A stretch of DNA of 18,830 nt from Scenedesmus sp. ARA3 (lineage: Eukaryota; Chlorophyta; Chlorophyceae; Sphaeropleales; Scenedesmaceae): NCBI GenBank assembly GCA_004335835.1, contig RWJK01000551.1, positions 1 to 18,830 on the forward strand. Direction: 5' to 3'. Shown here piece by piece: positions 10,591-18,830 of the stretch (its first letter is position 1; the number at the start of each line of letters is the position of its first letter). Below the pieces are notes generated by a model. The model saw only the letters and a list, made by a program, of their open reading frames with translations. It did not search any database and had not been told where the DNA came from. The translations under genes were made by a program, and so were the position numbers.

Positions 10591-12365
10591 TGGGCACCAC
10601 GTCAATGGGGCCGTCCTTGCCGGCAGTGGCAACATCCTCGGCAGGGCCCGCCTGCAGGTCGGCCACATCCTCCTTCAGCGGCACGTCTGCAGCGGCAGCG
10701 ACAGCAGTAGTAGCAGCAGCAGCAGCAGCAGTTGGTTAACATCGCTGTGTGTCCTTGCCTGTGAACATGGAGCCTAGAGGCGGGCCCGCCTGCAGGTCGG
10801 CCACATCCTCCTTCAACGGCACATCTGAAAGAGGGATGAGGCAGCAGCAGCAGCAGCAGCGGCAGCAGCAACAGCAGCAGCAGCAGCAGCAGCGACTTTG
10901 TTAAGCAACAAAGCCACTGTGTTGATGGCTGTCAAGGCAACAGAGGCAGCTGTCAGAGCCGCTGTCACTATCAGGTCAAAACATAATAAGCGCCACCACT
11001 TTTAACCTGCTGGTGCATTGACACATTGGTTGAGCACACCTTGTTTGAAGCAACAAGCTGGTTGGACCACATGCTCATGCAGAGCAGAGTATGGCAGCCA
11101 GCTTGTTGCTCCAAAAAAGCACAGCAACAAGCAGCTCTGCCGACAGTTTATACTGCCGTGTCATTTGCGAGCACTAGCTGCCGCTTGGATAAGCCATGCG
11201 AGCCAGGCAGATCTCAGTAGCAGGCTCTAGCATGCTGGTGTGTAATGGCAAGGCTACATGACGTTGTAGTCATGAAGCAGCAGCTTGCTGCAGCGGCTGC
11301 ACGGCAACATATCAGCAAAGACAACATGCACCATGCACATGTACCACACCATTCACACGATGCACGCATCACGAACACTGCCGTTATACATCTCAAAATG
11401 ATGAAGCCACACACAAGCAGCTTACCTCGCCGTTGAACTGATGATGTTCAGTTTCACAAGCAACACTTACACAGCGGCGCTTGTGTGTGGTTGATGGGTC
11501 GGTAAGCTGCTTGTGTGTGGTTGATGGGTCGGACCCATCACACAACACAGCCCGGCCGCCGCCTGTTGACCAGGTGATCCCATCCATACGACTGAAAGCA
11601 GCAATGCACACACGCTGCCCTGAGGCCTCACCTGTGGCAGGGTCCTCTGCTGCTGCGTCATTAGCAGCCGCCATCTCATCCTTGGCCACGTTGAAGTCAG
11701 GGTCGCTCTTGTCGTCAGCCTGGGTGCGTGCGGCATCCGGCTCCTGCCAGAGCAGCAGAGGGGGGGGAGGGGGGTGATGATGGTGACGCGAGGGACAGGG
11801 GTGTGCACAAGGGTACGTCAGGTGGTGACGTATACAGAACTGCGAAGCAGCAGTGTTGTCCGCCTGCGTGAGCAGCATCAAGCAAGTTGAAAACAGAACT
11901 TGCGTGGCATTAAGGTGGCAAACTACCTCAGCATCAGCAGTGGCAAAGCACCTGTGAACAGCACTGTGGTCCTGCTGGCATGGTGCGGGTTATACCATCG
12001 CAGCAGCACAGCGGCACCAACAGCAATCCTAGGTTTGTCTGACATGGTCCACACCCACGCCACACGAGTCCTGGCCAATTCTGGTCAATCAAGACAGGCA
12101 GAGGCAGCAAGACAACCACAACCAGGCTTGCCCCTCAACACACAACCCACCCAAGCCCTGTGTACACCTGGTCGATCACAGCAGGACAGGGCAAGATCTG
12201 ACACAGCAGTGGCCATCGGAGCAGGAGACAACTGTAGAATCATTCCAATAATCCCACCTGATCCACGCCCACATCTCCGAAGCCCTGGTCAATCTCCTCG
12301 TAGTAGGCGTCGGTGTTGTAGGCGCCCTCCTTCTTCAGGGGGGCACCACGCTCCTGCGCACGAGT
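10544..12365 (-). CDS. Unrecognised acidic protein, C-terminal exons
   Basis: On the minus strand three exons join in phase: 12365-12258 (36 codons, QERGAPLKKEGAYN, then YYEEIDQGFGDVGVDQ), 11743-11632 (EPDAARTQADDKSDPDF, then AKDEMAAANDAAAEDPAT) and 10686-10544 (DVPLKEDVADLQAGPAEDVA, ending AQEAFATA and TAA). Donors are GTGGGA and GTGAGG; acceptors are GTGCAG, TGGCAG and CTGCAG. The encoded part is 120 residues, strongly acidic, Ala/Asp/Glu-rich and probably disordered. No catalytic motif, membrane segment or known domain is seen. The first exon is uncertain: ATG at 12797 followed by eight codons and a GTATGT donor fits the phase. The intron between the last two exons has an extra copy of the last exon's start at 10824-10736. 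Family not recognised; confidence concerns the existence of the gene and these exons. Confidence 0.6.
10736..10824 (-). other. Duplicate exon: alternative last exon or exon relic
   Basis: This copy of the last exon's start (offset 138 bp) has its own acceptor, CTTTCAG, and the same phase. It encodes DVPLKEDVADLQAG like the true exon, then leaves the similarity at PPLGSMFTGKDTQRC and stops at TAA 10738-10736. No good GT donor follows the shared part. If used, it would replace the C-terminus with a shorter one; if not, it is a relic of duplication. Confidence 0.6.
10825..11631. other. Intron of the acidic-protein gene; no separate gene seen
   Basis: It contains CAG runs near 10840-10895 (CTG on the sense strand, next to the duplicate exon's acceptor). 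It also has a direct repeat of GCTTGTGTGTGGTTGATGGG at about 11479 and 11509, and a 19-bp palindrome at 11522-11540. Small open frames on either strand have no recognisable content. Confidence 0.5.
11522..11540. repeat. 19-bp perfect inverted repeat in an intron
   Basis: TGATGGGTC and GACCCATCA are perfect reverse complements around a single G. The left arm belongs to a 24-bp sequence that is repeated 30 bp earlier without the right arm. Confidence 0.85.
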
Positions 12366-12773
12366 CTGCACAGGCAGGGCAACAGGGCAGCAGCAGCAGC
12401 AGCAGTGCAGCAGCGGTCATAGTGAGGTGTCTTGCAGGAGGCAGCAGCAACAGCAGCAGCAGCAGGGATTGGCGCTGCTGCTGGCTGCATAATTAATGCT
12501 GTGCAGAGCAAGTTGCAGCAGACTCGATGAGGCAACTTGAAAAGTCTTTCATCAATCGACTGCTACTGAGGAGGCGCAGGTTACTGCCAGCTGGTTTGCC
12601 CTGTTGCTGCCTCAAGTTGACTGTGCAGTCCGTCCGCTGCTGATGCGTCATGTATAGGCAGCAGGCAAACTGGAACGTCCAGAGTTCTCGGCAGTGGCAA
12701 GCAATTGCTCTTGAGGAACAGCTATGGCAAGGTTGGTAGGCAATGCATGCTGGAACCTGCTCCAGGCACATAC

Positions 12774-12797
12774 GTTGCCCCAGCAATCACGATGCAT
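12774..12797 (-). other. Possible first coding exon of the acidic-protein gene
   Basis: On the minus strand ATG at 12797-12795 starts eight codons (MHRDCWGN) followed by a perfect GTATGT donor. It ends in phase 0, as needed by the exon at 12365. The evidence is only the ATG, donor and phase, and other first exons further upstream are possible. Confidence 0.25.
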
Positions 12798-13600
12798 TTT
12801 GAGCTGAGCTGAAGATGCATTTGCACTGCTGGCAGCTGGCAGTTCAGCATGTGCACGATTGAAGCTCAGCCGTGCTTAAAACGACAATAACACCATCAAA
12901 ATGCAATATACACATATCTACGTGCATTTCGGGCTCACCTGCACCATCGTGTTTGCTTGTCTGGACAAAAAGTAGGGGTAGATCAGGGCTGCTGTTCAGT
13001 ATGCTGATCGCAAGTTTCAAAACGAAGAAAGTTCACGGCGTGCTGAAGTTAATGCTGTTATATATCTTAGCTTTGTGCGGTTGACAGAGCGCGTGCATCA
13101 CGATGAAGCAAGGCTGCATCATCAGACATCGTACCCGACACACAGGTGTCGGTGTCCAGAGAAAGTATGGATTCTTCTGAGGCGAATATTGACTACATAT
13201 TAAACTGACAGCATGATAGCAAACCGCGATCACCGGGAGTGTAACGCCGCAAGCACTCGTCTGGCTCATGGTGTCGTGAAGTTTGGCCTGAACAATCGAA
13301 TGCCAAACACTGAACTTGCGTATTGCTGCTCCTGATAGCACATCACAAGTTTCGAGCACACAACTGCTGCCGCAAGTCGTTTTGGTTGATGCCGTTCCAG
13401 CCACACGCCTGCACCATGACGTAGCAAGCAGCCTGTGGCTACGAAACTGCTGTGGCAAGCAACTCCTGCCTGATCACCAAGACTTGCATTGCAGTTGCTT
13501 GGATCAAAAAATGAATCTCTGCATATGTCAATGCGAGCTGTGACACGAACACGTTGCTGGCTTGGATTTCAAAACCCTAGTTCAGCGCTGCAAACTCTGC

Positions 13601-13622
13601 ACAACATCTGCGCAGATGTTGT
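13601..13622. repeat. 22-bp perfect palindrome
   Basis: ACAACATCTGC and GCAGATGTTGT are exact reverse complements with no spacer. It lies about 117 bp after the stop codon of the large minus-strand gene, so in its 3' UTR. Confidence 0.9.
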
Positions 13623-13738
13623 ATGCACTCCCCAGAACACTTGCATTCAAGCAACACTACTAGACACACAATTACTGCATTAAGGTCAATCCACGCCTTA
13701 AATTCAGAGCAAGCACGAACACATCATCAATGTCACAC

Positions 13739-14867
13739 TCAAACACGCTGCCTCTTTGCATCTGGCCCATCCTCAGAACAATGCACAGCAGCCCCTGCGA
13801 CCTGGCCTGTCACAACACTTGCTGGGCAGGACGCCTGCTCCACGCCATGCTTCTCTGTTGAGTCATCTCCATCTAGGTGCATTGGCTCAGACACAGATGC
13901 TGCAGTGCCAGCTGCTGGTGCCAGGTGCTTGGGCTCATTCTCTTGCCGTGCTGCTGCTGTTGCCGTAGTTGCTGACGCCAAAATTGAGCTGGCTGCTGCT
14001 GCAGACGCCGCATCATCACCTGCTGCTTTGCTCTCTGGCTCTGTACCTACTGATGGTGCGCCCTCCTGCCGCGGCTGCGGCTGTTCACTACCAGCAGGCT
14101 CAACATCTGCACTGCTCACAGCAGGAGCTGCAGCTGCAGCTGCTGCCTGCATAAACAGCTGGAACAGCACTGTCTGTGTGGGCAGGTCCAGTGGGATTGG
14201 CTGCTCACTGGGCTGCTGCTGCTGCTGTTGCGGCTGGCGTTCACAGCCAGTTGCACCCGGAACAGGCTGCTGCACAGGGTGCTGCACGAGCTGCTGCCAG
14301 CGCAGCTCGCGTGCTGCCTTGCTGCCGCTGAAGGGGCTGGTGTCAGAGCTCATTGGTGAGCAGGGCGAGCCCTTGCAGTTGCTGCCTGGGCGAGGCGCAA
14401 CAGCACTCAGGATCTGTGCTGCGCTCATGTTGGGGTTGAGGTGCATCTCAAATGCCGGCCTGCCATTGCTGCGAGGTGATGCAGCTGCAAGTGATTTGTG
14501 TGCCGCACCAATGTTGGGGCTGAGGTCCATCCCAAATGCATGCCTGCCAGTGCTGTGAGGCGATGCAGCCGCAGGTGACTGTGGTGCTGGAGAGAGCCTG
14601 CCAATCCTGTCAGAGGTGTTGTGGTGCAGGGACGCCACGCTGCTCTCCTTGAAGGTGGCCAGCGTAGCAGCTGCAATTGCCAGCAGCTCCTCTGATGGAG
14701 AGTGCTCCAGCGTGCATGGAACAGCCATAGAGCCGCTGTGCGCAACTGCAGCTGCCTGGCCTGGCTGCCTAGCTGATGCTGATGGCAGAGGCTGGTGCTG
14801 GGGCATGACCTTGTTGGGTGGAGGTGGCATCAGGTGCTTGGATGCTGCAGCTGCAGGGCCAGCTTGG

Positions 14868-14899
<32 letters not shown>

Positions 14900-16918
14900 C
14901 TCCTGCGCTGCTGGCATGTTCAAGTCCAATGGTTCTGGTGAGCTGGGCATGGAAGCGCTCTTGCGTGCAGAGATGCCTGGGCTGAGTGGCTGCTTGGCTG
15001 CTGTAGTGACCACTGGAGGCACCACCAGCGCCATGGTATCTGCTTCACTGCCAGCTGACGCTGCATCTGCAGGTGCTGGCAGCGCCACCTGCGTGATCAC
15101 AGCGCCATGGCCTCCACTCCAGCCTGGTGAGCGTGCTGCAGATGTTGCTGCCAGCACTGCTGATGCTGCTGCTGAGCTCACCACCCCCTGGCCACGGCCC
15201 AGCTTCAGTGGTGACAGCTTCTGCTGCTGAACTGGCTGCTGAACTGGCGAGGTACCAGCACCAGTTTGCAGGCGCAAAATATTGCCAGCAGCACTGGCCG
15301 CTGCCGTGAGGTCCACTGCAGCAGGAGTGCTGCCAGCCATGCTGCTGCCTCCGCTGGCACTGTACAGCTTCTTCAGCAATGCTGCTGCATCTGGCAAGTT
15401 GAGTGCTGCTGCTGTCGCTGCCACAACATTCCAGTTGCCGCCCGCACACATGGGATCACACATGCGCTGGGTGAGCCCACGCGCCTCCAGGTAAGGTGCC
15501 GACTTGGCCTTCTCTGCTGCGGCTGCCACTGCCAGTGCTATGTGTGGTGGGCTGAAGCCTTCGCCCAGCTTCAGCACAACCTTCAATGTAGCCACATCAT
15601 ACTCCTCAGTGCCGCCTGCCAGCTGCGGCAGCAGCGGCGCCAGCTGCGCTGCCGGCCAGCGGAACCGCTTGTTTGCAGCAGCCAGGGCTAGCAGCAGCTT
15701 CAGGTTGCGCGTGCTGGCTGCCTCCTTGACTGCAGGCAGCATGTCTTGAACTGGCGCCCTGCACTCTGCCAGAGCTCGCAGGAAGTAGCTGATGCGGTGC
15801 GCATAGCCGCCCCTGTCGCTGTTCATGCCGCGCTGGAATGGCTGCGCAAGGGCGAGCAGCGCTGGCATCAGCTGGGAGACAGCGCAACGCTTCACTGCCA
15901 TGCGCACCATAACAGGGAACAGCTGGATGTAGTTGCTGGTCTCACGCGCCCAGTTGTAGGTAGCCGTGCCTTGCGCGTCTGTCTCGCGCAGGTCGGTTGG
16001 GCGCCAGTTGGGTGCGCGTGCAAGCAGCAGGTCCAGCACACCAGGCGGTGCACCAGCGACCAGCGCGGCCTTGATGTGGATGTGCAGGAAGGAGCTTGCG
16101 TTGTCGCCAGCAATGGCAGGTGGTGCGTGGCAGTGGTTCAGCAGCAGCGTGAGGAACATGCTCTGGGACTGGTAGAAGACGGTTGCTGCTGAGGGTGTGC
16201 AGTTTGGTGGTGGCTTGGCAATTATGATCTTGGTGATGGCTGCAGCCAGGTGGCTCGGGTTCCACACAGCAGAGGCCTTCAGCAGCAGCGTTGCTGCGTC
16301 AATCTGGGCTGTCATGTAGCTGGCAGCCCCTGCCATGGGCTGGCAGGCGCACTCGATTGCAGGAAGCAGGGAAGCAGGGTTCTTGAAGAAGTATCCTGCA
16401 GGCGCTGCTTGCAGGATTGCTGCCGTAGTGGATTTGATGTCAAAGGGCGGGCATTTGGGGTTGGAGCGTACTTGCCAGAGGTGTTCCAGAGCACGTGGGT
16501 AGGCGGTTGGCAGCCAAGTGCGGCACAGCAGCACGCCCAGCAGGGCCTCTGGCTGGGGCACATTCACGAAGTGGCGGATGGCGTGAAACAGGTAGCTGCA
16601 GCAGTTGAAAAATAGGCATGCGGATAGTAAGGAACCAGGATGTAAGGTCCATTGCGCATAAAGTGTGTTGTGCTGTTAAGCGCCCAGCAGCACTGCAGCA
16701 CTGCTGTGATGTTTTGTAAGGGCAGGGTCATGCCCAGCAATGCTGCTGCATCCTGCTGATGCTGTACGCGGCCACTAATTGCTGCAACATGTAGCAGTTG
16801 CATGCGCAATTGAAACTGTTCTACATCGAGGGGATATCATAATGCTGCAGGTGACACAACAGCAGGAGGCAGTGGTGACAGTGGCTCAGCACTCACTTGT
16901 TGCAGCACATGTGTTCAT
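13739..16918 (-). CDS. Unrecognised 988-residue protein: helical repeat-like half plus disordered half
   Basis: Minus-strand exons 16918-16897, 16781-16694 and 16595-13739 join in phase. The first exon is ATG plus six codons and a base, then GTGAGT. The second intron has a weaker GTGCTG donor but a good 3' end (CTTACTAT branch-like site, pyrimidines, CTGCAG). The last exon has one frame of about 950 codons. Residues 1 to about 400 are Leu/Ala-rich with regular amphipathic helix pairs (such as VLDLLLARAP and LKLLLALAAANKRF), as in alpha-solenoids; no ankyrin, HEAT or OPR consensus is clear. Residues about 410-988 are Ala/Ser/Pro/Gln-rich and likely disordered. They hold a nine-Gln run near 604-613, two tandem 28-residue repeats at about 704-759 and a basic end (DAKRQRV) that could be a nuclear signal. 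A codon GTG at 16567 is not the start. Function unknown. Confidence 0.72.
14427..14594 (-). repeat. Tandem 84-bp coding repeat, two copies
   Basis: ATGTTGGGG(T/C)TGAGGT starts copies at 14427 and 14511 on the + strand; they align without gaps at an 84-bp offset. On the coding strand each gives 28 residues, with shared features ASP-S-GR-AF-M-L-PN and a central Pro/Ser content. It lies in the disordered half of the large minus-strand protein. Confidence 0.8.
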
Positions 16919-17339
16919 CTATGCAGGTAAGCGCTGGGCAGTCATCACCACATTGCTCGCTGTGCGCTTGCGAATGTCGTGCCCACATGTTGGCAGGGCA
17001 GGCGCCCTCTCCGCAGGGCTCATACTGGACGTGTTCCATGGCTGCTCTGCTGCTGCTGTTGACGCAGCGCTCAGCTCAATCAAGCATGCTGCAGCAGACT
17101 AGCCTTGCTGCACAAACGTACTAAACACAGAAGCAGTTGATTATAGGCGCAGGTCAACGATTGGGTCAGAGTCGGCGATGCTGTTGTGCCTGTGGCCGTT
17201 CGTGAGCGGGAAGCGTGCAATGATTGTCGCACGGTTCATTACACTGCATGATAATAGAATGCATTCCCTAGCAGTAACATTCTCAGTGTTGCAGCCAAGT
17301 TCAAACCTAAGATGCCAACTAGGGCTTGGCTGCATCTAC
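16919..17339. other. Upstream region of the large minus-strand gene and unassigned flank of the retrotransposon
   Basis: No TATA box is evident upstream of the minus-strand ATG at 16918. The + strand frame of the reverse transcriptase stays open back to 17103, but before about 17340 its translation has no recognisable retrotransposon content. The 5' boundary of the element is therefore not placed. No terminal repeat or target-site duplication was found. Confidence 0.4.
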
Positions 17340-18830
17340 AGGCCTGTACCCGATGTTCATGTTCGCGGCACATGCATTGTCAGCTCAGAACCGCGTTATT
17401 TCAGGCCTAAATGTTGCAGTGTTTGTTCTAGGTTTGCGTGGAATCTGCTTAGTGGCACAGATTCTACACAGCTGCAGCGTCTTAATGCTCAGCCACAGGA
17501 CTTCAGGATCCGCAATGGGGAGCCGTCACCAGAGCTGGAAGCATACAGGGAAACGTTGACCCAACTGAATGATGCATATACTAACCTCATTTCTGCGCTG
17601 CAACACCAAGTATCTGACTCACAATTGTCTGCAGCTGATGCTGTTTCACGTGCACATGAGCAACTGCTTTCCTCCTTGCGTCAAGCTGTGCATGCTAGCT
17701 TTGGTTACAAGAAGGTTTGGGTGGGCAAGTCCTTCCCATGGTGGACGCAGGAGCTTACAGATGCTGTGCGGGCGCGAGCTCAAGCCTACGAGCGATTCAG
17801 GGAGTCAGGCGTGGTTGCTGATTGGCGGGTGTATCAGCAGCAACGCAAATTGACGCGCCAGCTGGCTAGGGCAGCCCCAAAGCAGTACACAGAAAAATGC
17901 GAAGCAACGGTCACAACAGCGTACCAAGGCCGTCTGAATGATGACTGTGTGCTTGGAGAGAAGGATATGTGGCAGCTGGTGCAGAAGCTATGCCCGAAGC
18001 ACACCGCAGATGCTGCCTTCAGTGTAATTCAGCATCCTTTGGGCCATGTTGCATGCACCCCAGCAGAAAAGGCAGATGCATTCAAGTGCCATTACCAGCG
18101 TGTTGGCAGCCATGCCGTTGTTGCATCTCTCAACCCCCAGTTTGATGCAGCGCACATGACGCACATTGCGGCAGAAGTGCAAAGGCACCTGGCTGAGTCA
18201 ACTAACTCTGCGCCCACACACCCCTCTCCCCTTGACGCGCCCATCACCGCCGATGCAGTTGCTGCCTGTATGCAGCGGCTTCGAACCGGCAAAGCTGGCA
18301 ACCCGGCGGAGGATGGCATCGTCAATGAGCTACTGAAGTATGGAGGCAGCGCAGTGAGAGACATGCTCCTGCAGTACTGCAGCCTGATGTGGCAGCTTGA
18401 GCAGGTGCATCAGGTGCCAGGTACCATTGTCAGCATGCCCAAGAAGGGTGACCTGACCAATCCCACCAATTACCGTGGCATCACCCTGCTGAGTGTGTTG
18501 TACAAGTTCTATACCAGTGTGCTCAACCAGCGCCTGATTCAGTATGCGGAGGGTTGCCTGCAGCTTGAGTTGCCCCTCTCCCAGCAGCAGCGGCAACAAC
18601 AGCAGCCACGGGCAGCGCAGCCGCAAGCCCAGCAGCAGCAGCAGCAGCAGGCGGCGCAACCGCGAGAGCAGCAGCAGCAAGAGCAGCAGTCACAGGAGCA
18701 GCAGCCGCACCAGCAGCAGCAGCAGGAGCAGCCTCAGCAGGTCGCTCGACAGCAACAGCACCCGCGTCGTCGGCAGTGGCAGCAACAGCAGTGCGATGTT
18801 GCTTCGTATGAAGAGTACGTATGCATGCGC
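17340..18830 (+). mobile_element. Non-LTR (LINE-type) retrotransposon, partial
   Basis: The open frame reading into the window edge encodes an ORF2-like linker and the start of a reverse transcriptase. No LTR is seen, and the RT sequence type is that of non-LTR elements. The endonuclease domain is not recognisable upstream, so the copy may be 5' truncated, as is common for LINEs, or the domain may be in a diverged form. The YADD catalytic box and 3' end lie beyond the window. Confidence 0.75.
17340..18830 (+). CDS. Reverse transcriptase (LINE ORF2) fragment with Gln-rich insertion
   Basis: One frame (codons starting at positions divisible by three) has no stop from 17103 to the window end. 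The linker includes KSFPWWTQELTDAVRARAQA, typical of the sequence before the RT domain in LINEs. The RT itself begins with RLRTGKAGNPAEDGIVNELL (about 18270-18330), a match to the GKAxGPDGI motif, with Asn-Pro-Ala-Glu-Asp in place of the usual Gly/Ser-Pro-Asp. It continues with PKKGDLTNPTNYRGITLLS (about 18438-18495) and LYKFYTSVLNQRL, which are RT blocks 1-2. After YAEGCLQLELPLS the frame enters about 70 residues that are largely Gln, then CDVASYEEYVCMR. The next expected RT block (GFRxGRS-like) has not appeared by the window end. The frame is intact, but whether the copy is active cannot be judged. Confidence 0.8.
18582..18795 (+). repeat. CAG-rich tract coding poly-Gln inside the reverse transcriptase
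   Basis: Imperfect CAG runs with CAA, CGG, GCA and GAG interruptions cover over 200 bp. The reading frame of the RT passes through without a stop and codes mainly Gln with some Pro, Ala, Arg and Glu. The antisense strand gives a Leu-rich shadow. Confidence 0.85.

Larger units (their letters stand above)
12366..13738. other. 5' region of the acidic-protein gene and 3' UTR of the large gene; no complete gene seen
   Basis: Near 12380-12480 there are CAG runs, which are CTG on the minus strand, before the acceptor at 12366. Possible first exon at 12774-12797. From about 12850 to 13738 the base composition is even, with no triplet runs and no convincing frame. No TGTAA is present on the minus strand in the 850 bp after the stop at 13739, so the 3' end of the large gene is not placed. 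A + strand TGTAA at 13239 has no gene assigned. Confidence 0.45.

Noticed and set aside
13623..14558. 311-codon + strand frame opposite the large minus-strand gene
   Set aside because: It is Cys/Ala-rich from CTG/GCT runs, while the minus-strand frame is three times longer and continues into an ordered helical region.
16565..16567. GTG at 16567 as start of the large protein
   Set aside because: Eukaryotic nuclear genes rarely start at GTG, the frame continues upstream (YLFHAIRHF), and in-phase upstream exons lead to an ATG at 16918.

Overview
This window reads as nuclear DNA of a green alga, most likely a core chlorophyte of the Scenedesmus/Tetradesmus or Chlamydomonas type. Genes are split by GT-AG introns of about 100-950 bp. 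The pentamer TGTAA, the usual chlorophyte poly(A) signal, lies downstream of several genes. CTG/CAG triplet tracts are very common and encode Gln, Ser and Ala runs in exons. The species is inferred, not shown.

Layout: (1) 62-1856 (+): 3' part of an unrecognised gene, four exons, TGTAA at 2087. (2) 2758-5136 (+): five-exon gene for a CipC/DUF3759-like protein, a family known mainly from fungi, with a Gly/Tyr-rich heptad-repeat tail. The tail appears to lose one base near 5030. (3) 6501-9127 (+): five-exon SGNH/GDSL esterase of the isoamyl-acetate-hydrolysing (IAH1) type with all catalytic blocks; intron 1 ends in a 47-triplet CTG tract. (4) 10544-12365 or further (-): acidic, unrecognised protein, convergent with the esterase. 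Its 3' end carries two adjacent tandem duplications of about 134-138 bp, giving a second copy of the last-exon start and a second copy of the stop region. (5) 13739-16918 (-): 988-residue unrecognised protein with a helical N-terminal half and a disordered Pro/Ser/Gln-rich C-terminal half. (6) About 17340 to the window end (+): part of a non-LTR (LINE-type) retrotransposon ORF2, with linker and the beginning of the reverse transcriptase, broken into by a long in-frame Gln-rich stretch; it runs off the window.

The genes do not form an operon or an evident pathway. The common thread is triplet repeats: CTG on the sense strand sits just before most 3' splice sites, while CAG/GCA/AGC runs are in exons. 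All exon joins were chosen by hand from splice consensus and reading phase, without transcript data.
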